From: a bacterium
GTDB taxonomy: Bacteria; Patescibacteriota; Patescibacteriia; S139-126; S139-133
Direction: 5' to 3'
Length of the DNA stretch: 30,264 bases
Assembly: GCA_030429785.1 (NCBI GenBank)
Contig: JAUIEQ010000001.1
Coordinates: forward strand, 1 to 30,264
Part shown: piece after piece, positions 16,900-24,434 of the stretch
Position numbering within the stretch: position 1 is the stretch's first letter
Layout: each line of letters opens with the position of its first letter
Made by a program: the position numbers and the translations under genes
The notes under the pieces: generated by a model
What the model saw: only the letters and a program-made list of their open reading frames with translations
Databases searched by the model: none
Told to the model about the DNA's origin: nothing

Positions 16900-17259
16900 T
16901 TACGCAACGATGATTTTGGTGATATCTTTGATCTGGTATGACTTGTATCGAGCGTTAGAAATAGTTGATATTGAAATATCAGTCAAACGCGGGATGCTGT
17001 GAATAGTGAGTTGCTCGTTGAGCTGCATCGCTTTGTAAACACAAATACCATGAGTGGCGATATGACCTTCGTAGAGATGTATGGTTAGTGTTCGTATAGC
17101 GTTGAGCTGTTCGATTGAATTGATTGTATGAGGCGAGGGATTGTCTCGCAAATACTTGAGTAGTTGCTCTAGAGAAATATTTGCGCCAGATGCATACGTA
17201 TTACGTTGCGTCACTTTTCTTAACCTTCGAGCCCCTGATTTGGGTTTGTTAAGGAGCAT
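16900..17259 (-). CDS. Unknown small protein
   Basis: This 119-residue protein is not recognised. The minus-strand ATG at 17259 is preceded by a strong AGGAGG at a good distance. The first 25 residues are very basic (Lys/Arg). The rest looks like a small alpha/beta domain with an ISLEQLLKYLRDN helix and two hydrophobic strand-like stretches (RTLTIHLYEG and QLTIHSIPRL). There is no membrane segment or signal. It has its own promoter that begins inside the end of prmC. A nucleic-acid-binding role is possible from the basic N-terminus, but unproven. Confidence 0.65.
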   Translation of the reverse strand: MLLNKPKSGARRLRKVTQRNTYASGANISLEQLLKYLRDNPSPHTINSIEQLNAIRTLTIHLYEGHIATHGICVYKAMQLNEQLTIHSIPRLTDISISTISNARYKSYQIKDITKIIVA

Positions 17260-17295
17260 GACGCCTCCTGTGGTTTGGGTGAATAGTTCAAGTTG

Positions 17296-17325
17296 AGTAT
17301 ACAGGTAGAGTATACTATTCGTAAA
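17296..17325 (-). promoter_or_regulatory. Promoter of the 16900 gene
   Basis: On the minus strand TTTACG (17325-17320), an 18-base spacer and TATACT (17301-17296). A second TATACTC copy lies 13 bases upstream within the spacer, making a short direct repeat. The -35 is inside the last codons of prmC. Confidence 0.45.
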
Positions 17326-18166
17326 GTTTTTGCGCAGTTAAGTATCTAGTATGATTGTGTAGATCAGGAAGTTGCGATATAGAAATTGTAGGAAAGATTG
17401 TCTGCACTGTCTTGGCTAGTGGCTCGTATTGAGGTGGATCAATTTCGCAAAAAAGATGTATTTGGGCAGTTGGTATTGATTGGCTAAGCTGCATTACTAG
17501 TTCAGCGTATAAAGCGCGTCCTTCTTGTGTTGCGTATAAAGCAAGGCTAGGTTCGTGTCGTAGTGTATGCTTGATATCCTGATCATCAAGATAGGGAAGA
17601 TTGGCAATAATGATCAGGTGCTCAGGCAGTGTTGTGAGATGTGCTTTGATTGGTTCCCATAAGTGACCGTGTAGTACTGTTATGTTGTGAATATTGTGGC
17701 GGTGAATATTTTTTCGCGTAACTGCTAGTGCATTTTTTGAAATGTCACTTGCAATGACCTGTGTATCAGGAAATAGCCGTGCAAGACTAATAGCAACACA
17801 ACCAGAACCTGTTCCAATGTCAACGATAGTTGTGCTTGGTGTTATTGTGCATGTAGTGCGAATATGATCAATGATAATTTCGGTTTCTGGTCGTGGGATA
17901 AGTACACGTTCATCTACATACAAATCAAGTTCATAAAATGATTTGGTATTTGTGATGTAGGCAACTGGATAGTCGTCAGCTCGTTTGTGTATGTATTGTT
18001 TGTATTGTTGAGTTTGTTTAGCTGTTAAGGTGTGTTCAGGGTGTGTATATAAAAACGCTTTATTTTTCTGCATAACAAACGATAGCAACACCTCACTATC
18101 AAGGTGAGGTGAGTCAGAGTTTTTGAGATGATTGTGCCCGTACCGTAATGCTTGTTTGATTGTCAT
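17315..18166 (-). CDS. prmC: Release factor glutamine methyltransferase PrmC (HemK)
   Basis: PrmC methylates the Gln of the GGQ motif in RF1 and RF2, which speeds peptide release. The 283-residue length is normal. It has the N-terminal helical substrate-binding domain, then VLIPRPETE (88-96), the SAM-binding DIGTGSGCVAISLA (about 117-129) and the catalytic NxPY loop. That loop reads NLPY (189-192) instead of the usual NPPY. The Asn and Tyr that hold the substrate amide remain, so activity is likely. It starts ten bases after the HD-domain gene. prfA, its natural partner, lies 1.1 kb upstream on the same strand. Confidence 0.93.
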   Translation of the reverse strand: MTIKQALRYGHNHLKNSDSPHLDSEVLLSFVMQKNKAFLYTHPEHTLTAKQTQQYKQYIHKRADDYPVAYITNTKSFYELDLYVDERVLIPRPETEIIIDHIRTTCTITPSTTIVDIGTGSGCVAISLARLFPDTQVIASDISKNALAVTRKNIHRHNIHNITVLHGHLWEPIKAHLTTLPEHLIIIANLPYLDDQDIKHTLRHEPSLALYATQEGRALYAELVMQLSQSIPTAQIHLFCEIDPPQYEPLAKTVQTIFPTISISQLPDLHNHTRYLTAQKLYE

Positions 18167-18176
18167 ATGCTGTATT

Positions 18177-18737
18177 TTATTTTGCTAGCTTAAGATATGA
18201 TTTCAAAGTTGTGTAGTATGGTTCTAGCTCTTGCTTGCAAATTTCCAACGAGATGATGGCATTTTTTTCTTCTAATTTTTTTTCAGCAATTTGTAGGCAA
18301 TCTGCAAAATTTGAGTTGCGTGCACCAAGCACATTTAGAAATCTAAAAAAACCTTTTGGGTGAATAAATCTATAGCAGTCAGCATTAGCACAAATCTCAG
18401 CTTCCAAACAGGTGTAGGGCACGTCTCCGTGATGCGCTTCAATACAGTTAAGTATTTTTGCTTGGTCATCAGGACTCAAATTTGAATCGGCAAGAATTGT
18501 CTTGGCCGCGTTAGCGCTCATTACAACATGTTCTGGTAATTTGTTTTGTTGAAATGCCTCACCTAATTTAAGGTCCATAAAGTAAGAGCCTATTTTTACA
18601 ATTGTAATGTCAGCATTTAATTTGTGAGCTAGTTCAATTGCTTTTTGTTCTGACAATTCAAAGTGAATCAAATCAGGAAGTTTGTTTTTGGTAATTTCTG
18701 CTACTGCTAATTCGCGATAATGTTGTATTAGGTCCAT
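18177..18737 (-). CDS. HD-domain-like protein with incomplete metal site
   Basis: This 186-residue all-helical protein has HD-superfamily spacing: His25 in the first helix, then the position of the defining His-Asp pair, later EAHHGDVP (His102-103) and ANAD (Asp120) in a CLEAEICANADCYRF segment. At the central pair, however, His is replaced by Met (YFMDLKLG, Met54-Asp55). His70 nearby may compensate. It could be a phosphohydrolase with a rearranged site or a non-catalytic relative. No nucleotide-specific motif is visible. It lies directly upstream of prmC (10-base gap) with an inverted repeat just before its start. Confidence 0.6.
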   Translation of the reverse strand: MDLIQHYRELAVAEITKNKLPDLIHFELSEQKAIELAHKLNADITIVKIGSYFMDLKLGEAFQQNKLPEHVVMSANAAKTILADSNLSPDDQAKILNCIEAHHGDVPYTCLEAEICANADCYRFIHPKGFFRFLNVLGARNSNFADCLQIAEKKLEEKNAIISLEICKQELEPYYTTLKSYLKLAK

Positions 18738-18748
18738 ATAGTTATATT

Positions 18749-18768
18749 ATTTACTTTAAAAAGTAAAT
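18749..18768. promoter_or_regulatory. Inverted repeat before the HD-domain gene
   Basis: ATTTACTTT (18749-18757) and AAAGTAAAT (18760-18768) form a perfect 9-bp inverted repeat with a two-base centre, 11 bases upstream of the start codon on the minus strand. It could be an operator or a leader hairpin. Its TTACTTT/AAAGTAA core echoes the ends of the adjacent repeat element. Confidence 0.4.
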
Positions 18769-18823
18769 CTAATTTTATTATAATATTTATTTTTTAAATT
18801 ATTTATATGATACTTTTTTAAAA

Positions 18824-19227
18824 AAACTTTTTTCTGTTACTTTTTACAAAAGTAACCAAAATCGCGGTTGCAGCTACCAAGCCCCTTAGGTAATCGGATT
18901 CGTTTCCGTTATCAGTGCCAAACTCGCTCGTCCTTACCAGGACGGCTCAAACATGGCACTGAATAGCCACTCCAACTCATCTCGTTACCTATAGTCGCTT
19001 GTCCGCATGCCCGCACCAGCCCTTCGGCAAGCTCAGGGTGACATTTTGTATCCCAGCCTTTATGAAACGATCCGATTCTTAGAGATGAAATGAACGGCTA
19101 CAATTTCCCTAAGCTGATAAGCGCATTGGAAATTGTAGTGAATGAGTCTATAAGAAACGAGTGAGCGGAATCTGGCTGTCAGTTTTTGGATACTTTTTGC
19201 TGACCAAAAAGTATCGTAAAGAAGTTT
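18824..19227. repeat. About 404-bp element with terminal inverted repeats (MITE-like)
   Basis: The gap 18738-19252 has no gene. Its left end (18824-18861) and the reverse complement of its right end (19184-19227) match at about 31 of 36 positions outside a small loop, starting AAACTT and ending AGTAWCCAAAA. Each end is also a perfect hairpin: GTTACTTTT/AAAAGTAAC (18836-18844/18848-18856) and GATACTTTTT/AAAAAGTATC (19189-19198/19206-19215). Inside are CAGTGCCA/TGGCACTG (18913-18920/18954-18961) enclosing GTCCT/AGGAC, and an 11-bp stem (19098-19108/19128-19138). The core is richer in G+C than its flanks. This looks like a non-autonomous transposed or retained interspersed repeat. No target-site duplication is evident. 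Confidence 0.55.
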
Positions 19228-19252
19228 GTTTCTTTACAAAAGAAAATGAAAA

Positions 19253-20314
19253 TTAACTTTTCTTACGCAACTCTTTGTCAGCTGTTTTCAAAGCTTCAAC
19301 AATATCCTCAATATCGCCGTCGAGGATGTTTGATAAGTTGTGCCAATTGTGTTTGATGCGATGATCAGTTACTCGATCCTGAGGGAAGTTGTAGGTGCGG
19401 ATTTTTTCTGATCGATCGCCTGAGCCAATTTGATCTTTTCGTTCAGCACTGCGCTTTGCATCAAGTTCGGCTTGTTTGTGAGCAAGTACGCGTGCTGCCA
19501 TTACTTGCATTGCTTTTTTGCGGTTTTGGATTTGAGATTTTTCATCCTGACATTTTACCACAATTCCAGTTGGAATATGTGTCATGCGAATCGCAGAGTA
19601 GGTAGTGTTGACTGACTGTCCGCCATTGCCGGTTGAGGTTGAGGTTTCGATTTTGAGATCATTAGGGTCAATCTCCGCATCCACTTCATCAACTTCTGGC
19701 ATGATTGCAACTGTTGCGGCTGACGTATGCACGCGTCCTGATTTTTCTGTTTCTGGAATCCGTTGTACGCGGTGGGTGCCTGATTCGAATTTGAGATTTG
19801 AATACACGTTCTCGCCATGAATTTCAAAAATAACTTCCTTAAAACCACCAACGCCAATTTGGTTTTGCGAAACCAACACAGTCTTCCATCCCATACGCTC
19901 AGCAAATCGTGAGTACATGCGGAATAAATCTCCGGCAAATAGAGCTGCTTCATCACCTCCAGTACCGGCACGGATTTCCACAATAATATCTTTTTCGTCC
20001 ATTGGATCGCCTGGATTTTCCATATCATCAATTGTCGCAAGAAGTGTTTCGTGCTGCGCGCTTAGTTGCTCAAGTTCGCTTTGAGCAAGTTCAGCAAGTT
20101 CGGGATCATCTGATGACTTGGCATTTTCTGCTTCAGCGATGGCCTGTTCAATGCTTTGTAGTTTTTCGTACGATTCAAAAAGGTTTTTGCATTTGTTATA
20201 TGCTTTACCAAGACGGCCCAAAGCTTTTGGATCTTGTTCAGAACCAAGTTTGGTTTCAAGTTCAGCGATTTGATCGTTAAGGGCTTGTATTTTATTGTGA
20301 TGTGTCAGTGACAT
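19253..20314 (-). CDS. prfA: Peptide chain release factor 1
   Basis: RF1 ends translation at UAA and UAG. The 353-residue length is typical. The conserved GTGGDEAALFAGDLFRMY block starts near 117. The tripeptide reader PxT appears as PET (187-189) in RVQRIPETEKSGR, as expected for RF1 and not RF2 (SPF). The catalytic GGQ is at 231-233 in TSTGNGGQSVN. The N-terminal coiled-coil domain is complete. The ATG has no SD. The only other UGA-reading factor (RF2) must be encoded elsewhere, since UGA is used as a stop in this window. Confidence 0.97.
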   Translation of the reverse strand: MSLTHHNKIQALNDQIAELETKLGSEQDPKALGRLGKAYNKCKNLFESYEKLQSIEQAIAEAENAKSSDDPELAELAQSELEQLSAQHETLLATIDDMENPGDPMDEKDIIVEIRAGTGGDEAALFAGDLFRMYSRFAERMGWKTVLVSQNQIGVGGFKEVIFEIHGENVYSNLKFESGTHRVQRIPETEKSGRVHTSAATVAIMPEVDEVDAEIDPNDLKIETSTSTGNGGQSVNTTYSAIRMTHIPTGIVVKCQDEKSQIQNRKKAMQVMAARVLAHKQAELDAKRSAERKDQIGSGDRSEKIRTYNFPQDRVTDHRIKHNWHNLSNILDGDIEDIVEALKTADKELRKKS

Positions 20315-20331
20315 ATATTTGTATCATAACA

Positions 20332-20366
20332 AAAACCCCGCAGACTGACGAATAGTATGCCGGGTT
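20332..20366 (-). terminator. Terminator of rpmE
   Basis: On the minus strand AACCCGGCA (20366-20358) pairs with TGCGGGGTT (20342-20334) with one mismatch, followed by TTTTTG. It separates rpmE from prfA. Confidence 0.6.
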
Positions 20367-20379
20367 CTTGTGAGTTGTG

Positions 20380-20673
20380 TTACGCTGCTTCTTGTTCTTC
20401 TTTTAGAGCTCTGTCTGCGACTTGTTTGTCGCGTTTTGCTTTTTTGCCTTTTCGTTTTTGAGCAACAGTTTCTTGCTTGGCAGTCAGTTTTTTGAAACGA
20501 TCAACACGACCAGCTGTATCAACTACCTTGCTTTTGCCAGTATAAAAAGGGTGGCATGCATGGCAAATTTCAACGTTGATTTCTTCGTTGGTAGAACCTG
20601 AGACAAAGCTGTTTCCACAGGCACATGTTACCGTTACCTGAGCGTTGTATGTTGGGTGGATTGCAGTTTTCAT
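20380..20673 (-). CDS. rpmE: 50S ribosomal protein bL31, zinc-binding form
   Basis: bL31 bridges the 50S and 30S subunits. This is the zinc-binding (C+) form, with ligands Cys17, Cys19, Cys37 and Cys40 (CAC, CHAC). The core is about 70 residues, as usual, but the protein has 97 because of a Lys-rich then Glu-rich C-terminal extension. A well-placed TTGCCA/TAAAAT promoter lies about 45 bases upstream of the ATG. Confidence 0.95.
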   Translation of the reverse strand: MKTAIHPTYNAQVTVTCACGNSFVSGSTNEEINVEICHACHPFYTGKSKVVDTAGRVDRFKKLTAKQETVAQKRKGKKAKRDKQVADRALKEEQEAA

Positions 20674-20714
20674 AGCTTTTTAGAAGACTATCAATAAATA
20701 TAAACAGTACGGCT

Positions 20715-20743
20715 ATTTTAGCATAGAATAAGTTCTTTGGCAA
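20715..20743 (-). promoter_or_regulatory. Promoter of rpmE
   Basis: On the minus strand TTGCCA (20743-20738), 17 bases and TAAAAT (20720-20715), about 40 bases from the rpmE start codon. Confidence 0.6.
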
Positions 20744-20792
20744 GGCTTATGTGTGGAGATTAAAAAGTGAAAGGTGTTGCTGAATTGCAAAC

Positions 20793-20816
20793 AAAAACAC
20801 CGATATATATCGGTGT
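20793..20816 (-). terminator. Terminator of the 20824 gene
   Basis: A perfect 20-base palindrome (20797-20816, arms ACACCGATAT and ATATCGGTGT) is followed on the minus strand by TTTTGTTTG. It lies directly after the stop codon. Confidence 0.75.
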
Positions 20817-20823
20817 GGTATCT

Positions 20824-21579
20824 TTATTCTAGATCAAGATCGCATCGCCAGCGCTGATCAGTAGCTACATAGTAGGCTTTGCCTGGCTGGTTGAAAAAAA
20901 TTCTTGACATAGCTTCTTTGTTGTTTTGTCCGTTAAGTGTTGCGCTGAATAGTACTTCAGTGCTGACGCTTATCGGCCAATATTCCTGAGCCGCATTTTT
21001 TATTTTTTCACCATAGGTGATATGTTTAATGTGGATTTGATTCACCACTATATCTGTATAGTGAGAGCGTTTTTTAAGAAAAATAGGAAATTGTTCCGCG
21101 AAGGATTCTTGGAGCAATAGTGCGGTTTCTGAATCCAGTAGGGGAAATGAGCGGTTGGATGCAAGCGGGGTGAGGAGTAGGGATTGGGTATTCCAGTCGA
21201 TTTTTAAGCGTACACTACTGTAATTTGACAGTAGGTTCGATTCAATCATGTGTAGTGCCCATCGATAGTGTGTCGTGTCTTTTGATGCTTCGTATAATCG
21301 TTCAACCAACATAAGGCATGGTGTGTTTCCTGAAGGACCGCTATGGATAGGGAAGATTACTGTTCGGGCAAATGGATACGGGTTGCTGAGTAAAGTTCCG
21401 GGCTCAACTTGGAGACTTGGGTCGAGTATGACCGGTCTTATGATGGCATTTTGAGAAACTGTGACATGGTCTTTGATCTCGCCTGCTAGTACAGTTATTT
21501 TTTGCTGATGCTCATGCTCACAACTCAAACTACAAAACGCGCATATCAGCATTATTGCACACAATACGAACCGATTCAT
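20824..21579 (-). CDS. Exported protein of unknown function, possible lipoprotein
   Basis: This 251-residue protein begins with a hydrophobic signal-like segment (residues 3-20) ending in SLSC. That Cys20 could be a lipid-attachment site, though the residues at -3/-2 (Ser, Leu) are not canonical, so simple secretion or a membrane anchor is possible. The mature part has Cys near 105 (TPCLML) and 245 (WRCDLD) that might form a disulfide. It is a mixed alpha/beta domain I do not recognise. AAAGGAGC precedes the ATG at a proper distance, and a TTGACA/TTTAAT promoter lies further up. It is transcribed alone. Confidence 0.7.
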   Translation of the reverse strand: MNRFVLCAIMLICAFCSLSCEHEHQQKITVLAGEIKDHVTVSQNAIIRPVILDPSLQVEPGTLLSNPYPFARTVIFPIHSGPSGNTPCLMLVERLYEASKDTTHYRWALHMIESNLLSNYSSVRLKIDWNTQSLLLTPLASNRSFPLLDSETALLLQESFAEQFPIFLKKRSHYTDIVVNQIHIKHITYGEKIKNAAQEYWPISVSTEVLFSATLNGQNNKEAMSRIFFNQPGKAYYVATDQRWRCDLDLE

Positions 21580-21639
21580 GGATTGCTCCTTTGCTTGGTT
21601 TGTTTAAGAAGGTGTTTCGATTGTTAAAGATGTTAGTGC

Positions 21640-21668
21640 ATTAAACACCAAAATCATTTTTTTGTCAA
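21640..21668 (-). promoter_or_regulatory. Promoter of the exported-protein gene
   Basis: On the minus strand TTGACA (21668-21663), a 17-base spacer and TTTAAT (21645-21640), about 60 bases upstream of the start codon. Confidence 0.65.
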
Positions 21669-21703
21669 GCAGTGTAGAGCAGTAATCCGTTGATATAATC
21701 GAC

Positions 21704-21732
21704 TTGTCAAAAAACGCTTTTTGTAGTACACT
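21704..21732 (+). promoter_or_regulatory. Promoter of rpsB-tsf
   Basis: TTGTCA (21704-21709), 17 bases and TACACT (21727-21732). Transcription would start near 21739, leaving an unusually long leader of about 165 bases before rpsB. Confidence 0.55.
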
Positions 21733-21738
21733 GTGATT

Positions 21739-21905
21739 GAATAAATGATTGCTCAAAATTTGAGTGGTCTTTATTTTACATCTAAATAACTAATCACACA
21801 TACTTCTGATAGTTGGATCTGCGGCCTGTCCGCTTTTGAGTGGATGCAGATTCAGTAAGAAGTAGCGGTTTCTGACAGCTGTCAGAAAAGAAAGGATAAT
21901 ACTAT
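21739..21905 (+). promoter_or_regulatory. Structured rpsB leader with 20-base palindrome
   Basis: The leader has an 8-bp stem (21815-21822 with 21846-21853, one G-T) and a perfect 20-base palindrome (21869-21888, arms TTTCTGACAG/CTGTCAGAAA) that ends just before the AAAGGA ribosome-binding site (21891-21896). Such placement would allow S2 or another factor to control ribosome access. Autogenous control of rpsB-tsf is known in other bacteria, but this structure does not match one I can name. Confidence 0.45.
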
Positions 21906-22730
21906 ATGAGTAAACAATTGGTTCCAGAACTTCTGGATATGATGAAGGCTGGTGTTCATTTTGGTCATGCTACATCGCGTTGGCATCCAAAAATGGATCA
22001 GTATATTTTTGCTGTGCGACAAGGGATTCATATTATTGATCTTGAGTTGACTGCAAAAAAAATGGAACTTGCACTTGATTTTATTCAAAAGCAAGCAGCA
22101 AGAGGTAAGCAAGTTTTGTGGGTAGCGACGAAGAAACAAGCATTTGATTTGGTGAAGCAATATGCAGAACAGTCGCACAGTCCATATGTTAATCAAAAAT
22201 GGCTTGGCGGTACGTTTACGAATTTTGACGCAATTCAAGGCTTGATTAAGAAAATGGAGAAGCTTGAAAAACAAAAAAAAGACGGTGTGCTTGAGCGATA
22301 CACCAAAAAAGAACAGTTGGAATTCCAACGCGAGATCGAACGTCTTGAGTACATGGTTGGTGGTATCCGTACTATGAAAAGTCTTCCAGGGGCTGTCTTT
22401 ATGATTGATCCAAAAGAAGACAAAACCGCACGACTTGAAGCAACCAAGCGTGGTGTTCCGGTTGTATCTGTTGTAGACACTAATATCAATCCAGATTTGA
22501 TTGATTATCCAATTCCAGGTAATGATGATGCGCTTCGTTCTATTGAGCTCTTCTGTCAGTGTGCTGCTGAAGCAATCAAGCAAGGGCAGGCTGAGTACGA
22601 GCAAAACAAAGCACAAATGGAAAAACAAGCTGCAGGCGCAACTGTTGCAAAAGAAAAAGCAGCAAAAAAGTCTGAGTCAAAAAAATCAGCTGACAAAAAA
22701 CCAGCAGATTCAAAACAATCAGACAAATAA
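21906..22730 (+). CDS. rpsB: 30S ribosomal protein uS2
   Basis: uS2 binds the neck of the small subunit. It has 274 residues. The family signatures are present: MMKAGVHFGHATSRWHPKMD, the coiled-coil insertion (about 112-145), a GIRTMKSLPGAVFMID block and the DTNINPDLIDYPIPGNDDA box. The last 40 residues are a Lys/Ala-rich tail that varies between species. An AAAGGA site serves the ATG at 21906. It is followed by tsf with a 26-base gap, the conserved rpsB-tsf order. Confidence 0.97.
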   Translation: MSKQLVPELLDMMKAGVHFGHATSRWHPKMDQYIFAVRQGIHIIDLELTAKKMELALDFIQKQAARGKQVLWVATKKQAFDLVKQYAEQSHSPYVNQKWLGGTFTNFDAIQGLIKKMEKLEKQKKDGVLERYTKKEQLEFQREIERLEYMVGGIRTMKSLPGAVFMIDPKEDKTARLEATKRGVPVVSVVDTNINPDLIDYPIPGNDDALRSIELFCQCAAEAIKQGQAEYEQNKAQMEKQAAGATVAKEKAAKKSESKKSADKKPADSKQSDK

Positions 22731-22756
22731 TCTAATCAACCTAACTTATATATTTT

Positions 22757-23344
22757 ATGAGTATTACAGCCCAAGCAGTTAAAGAGTTGCGCGCAGCAAC
22801 TGGCGCCGGCATGATGGATGCCAAAGAAGCTTTGCAAGAAGCAGATGGTGATGTAGAAAAAGCAGTTGAGTTGCTTCGCAAAAAAGGTCAAAAGATTGCA
22901 GCCAAAAAAGCTGATCGAGCAACAGGCGAAGGTGTGGTTGGAATGTACTTGCACTCAAATGGCAAAATCGCTGCAATGGTCAAAGTAACGTGCGAAACTG
23001 ATTTTGTAGCTCGAACTGATGATTTCAAACAATTTGCCAATGACTTAGCGATGCAAGCAGCGGCTATGAACCCAGAGTATTTGAATCCTGAAGCAGTTCC
23101 AGAAGACGTGAAGAATAAAGAACGAGAAATTTACAAAGAAGAAATGAAAGATTCAGGAAAGCCGGCAGATGTGGTTGATAAAATTGTTGAAGGCAAGCTT
23201 GAGAAATTCTACACACAAGTATGCTTGATGAAGCAACCGTTTATCAAAGATGATAAGCTTTCTATTGAAAAGCACTTGACCGAGACAATTGCTCAGCTTG
23301 GTGAAAATATCCAAGTCACTGAATTTATTCGGTATAGCTTATAA
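22757..23344 (+). CDS. tsf: Elongation factor Ts, short form
   Basis: EF-Ts recycles EF-Tu-GDP. At 195 residues it is the short (Thermus-like) form with one core subdomain. The N-terminal UBA-like helix bundle carries VKELRAATGAGMMDAKEAL, and the TDFVAR motif that contacts EF-Tu is at about residues 82-87. The C-terminal module is intact. No SD is visible before the ATG at 22757. It ends at a strong terminator shared with rpsB. Confidence 0.97.
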   Translation: MSITAQAVKELRAATGAGMMDAKEALQEADGDVEKAVELLRKKGQKIAAKKADRATGEGVVGMYLHSNGKIAAMVKVTCETDFVARTDDFKQFANDLAMQAAAMNPEYLNPEAVPEDVKNKEREIYKEEMKDSGKPADVVDKIVEGKLEKFYTQVCLMKQPFIKDDKLSIEKHLTETIAQLGENIQVTEFIRYSL

Positions 23345-23348
23345 GTTT

Positions 23349-23377
23349 AAAAAACTCCGATGCTTCGGAGTTTTTTT
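23349..23377 (+). terminator. Terminator of rpsB-tsf
   Basis: ACTCCGA (23354-23360) pairs with TCGGAGT around a TGCT loop, flanked by A and T runs, with seven T after the stem. Confidence 0.9.
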
Positions 23378-23402
23378 GTGCAACAAGAATAGCTAGTAAT
23401 AT

Positions 23403-23672
23403 ATGCTCAAAAAAGCAGTTAGCCATTTTTTCAATTTTCACAAAGGAGCAGTTAACATTGCTTTGCATGTGGTTGGTTTTTTATTGCTTATATACAGTTT
23501 GGTTGTGTCGAATCGTTTGCTGTTCGGAACTTCGTTAATTGTTATTGAGCTAGGTCATGTATACAATCACTACATGGGTATTGAAGCATATGATACGCGA
23601 CCAAAGATTATTTTTTGGCGTGTCAGTATTTTTTGTGCTCTTGTTGTTTTGTTTTATTATTTTATTAGGTAA
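23403..23672 (+). CDS. Small membrane protein, Mpo1/DUF962-like
   Basis: This 89-residue protein has a FNFHKGAVNIALHVVG start that resembles the HxxxxNxxxHxxG signature of the Mpo1/DUF962 family. Two membrane segments (about 15-45 and 65-88) flank a GHVYNHYMGIEAYD loop. Family proteins are iron-dependent dioxygenases acting on long-chain 2-hydroxy acids in yeast, but the full set of metal ligands cannot be confirmed here. The ATG at 23403 lacks an SD. It is followed six bases later by pyrH, so the two are probably co-transcribed. Confidence 0.45.
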   Translation: MLKKAVSHFFNFHKGAVNIALHVVGFLLLIYSLVVSNRLLFGTSLIVIELGHVYNHYMGIEAYDTRPKIIFWRVSIFCALVVLFYYFIR

Positions 23673-23678
23673 TAGTTT

Positions 23679-24383
23679 ATGCCAAAAAAAGTGTTACTCA
23701 AATTATCAGGTGAGTTTTTTCAACACGATACAAATGCTATTGCGACTGAATCACTCAAAGCCGTTGCAAAAAACATTTTGACCTTACAACAAGCCGGCAT
23801 GCGTGTAGCGGTTGTGGTTGGAGCTGGTAATTTGGTGCGAGGTCGTCATTTTGTTGCTGATGGGTATGATATGCCAACAGTGCATTATGCCGGAATGTTG
23901 AGTGCTGTTGTTAATGGCGTGATGCTCAAGGCAGCGCTTGAGCAACAAGGTGCGTCAGCGCGCGTAGTATCGACATTTGATATTCCACAAGTTACTGAAC
24001 CGCACAATCCAAGTAAGAACAAGAACGCATACGAAGCAGGGGAGGTGCTGATTGCGGGCGGTAGTGGTCGTCCATTTGTGACCACTGACACTGGCGCAGT
24101 GTTGTTTGCGCTTGAGCTTGGGGCTGATGTGCTGCTCAAGGCAACGCATGTTGATGGTGTGTATGATAGTGATCCACGCACAAATGCTTCAGCTCAGAAA
24201 TATACGAGCATTACTTATCGACAAGCACTTGCTGAAAATCTTCAGGTTATGGACGGCGCAGCTTTGGCGCTTGCGCAAGAACATGGTCTTGAGATGGTGG
24301 TGTGTCGATGGGAGCAGGCAGCACTTGCTCAGTTTGCAGCAGGCGAGGCTGTTGGTACCCGTGTCTACACTGAAAATAAATAG
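23679..24383 (+). CDS. pyrH: UMP kinase
   Basis: PyrH phosphorylates UMP to UDP in pyrimidine synthesis. The 234-residue length is typical for the amino-acid-kinase fold. VLLKLSGEFF, GAGNLVRGRH, VTTDTGAVLFALELGAD and ATHVDGVYDSDPR are present. The neighbourhood rpsB-tsf-pyrH is a widely conserved order, here interrupted by a small membrane protein, and frr does not follow as it often does. No SD is visible before the ATG. Confidence 0.97.
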   Translation: MPKKVLLKLSGEFFQHDTNAIATESLKAVAKNILTLQQAGMRVAVVVGAGNLVRGRHFVADGYDMPTVHYAGMLSAVVNGVMLKAALEQQGASARVVSTFDIPQVTEPHNPSKNKNAYEAGEVLIAGGSGRPFVTTDTGAVLFALELGADVLLKATHVDGVYDSDPRTNASAQKYTSITYRQALAENLQVMDGAALALAQEHGLEMVVCRWEQAALAQFAAGEAVGTRVYTENK

Positions 24384-24400
24384 GCAAGATACTTACTTTG

Positions 24401-24409
24401 TGCTATTAT
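24401..24409 (+). promoter_or_regulatory. Extended -10 promoter of gap
   Basis: TGC-TATTAT (24401-24409) is an extended -10 element 25 bases before the gap start codon. No good -35 is visible. With no terminator after gap, it may also drive the downstream cluster. Confidence 0.45.
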
Positions 24410-24434
24410 AAAGTACTGATTAGTTTAGTTTTTT

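Noticed and set aside
21882..22628. 248-residue open frame on the minus strand opposite rpsB
   Set aside because: It lies wholly opposite a clear ribosomal protein gene, has low-complexity Phe/Leu-rich content and no ribosome-binding site; it is a mirror of rpsB codon use.
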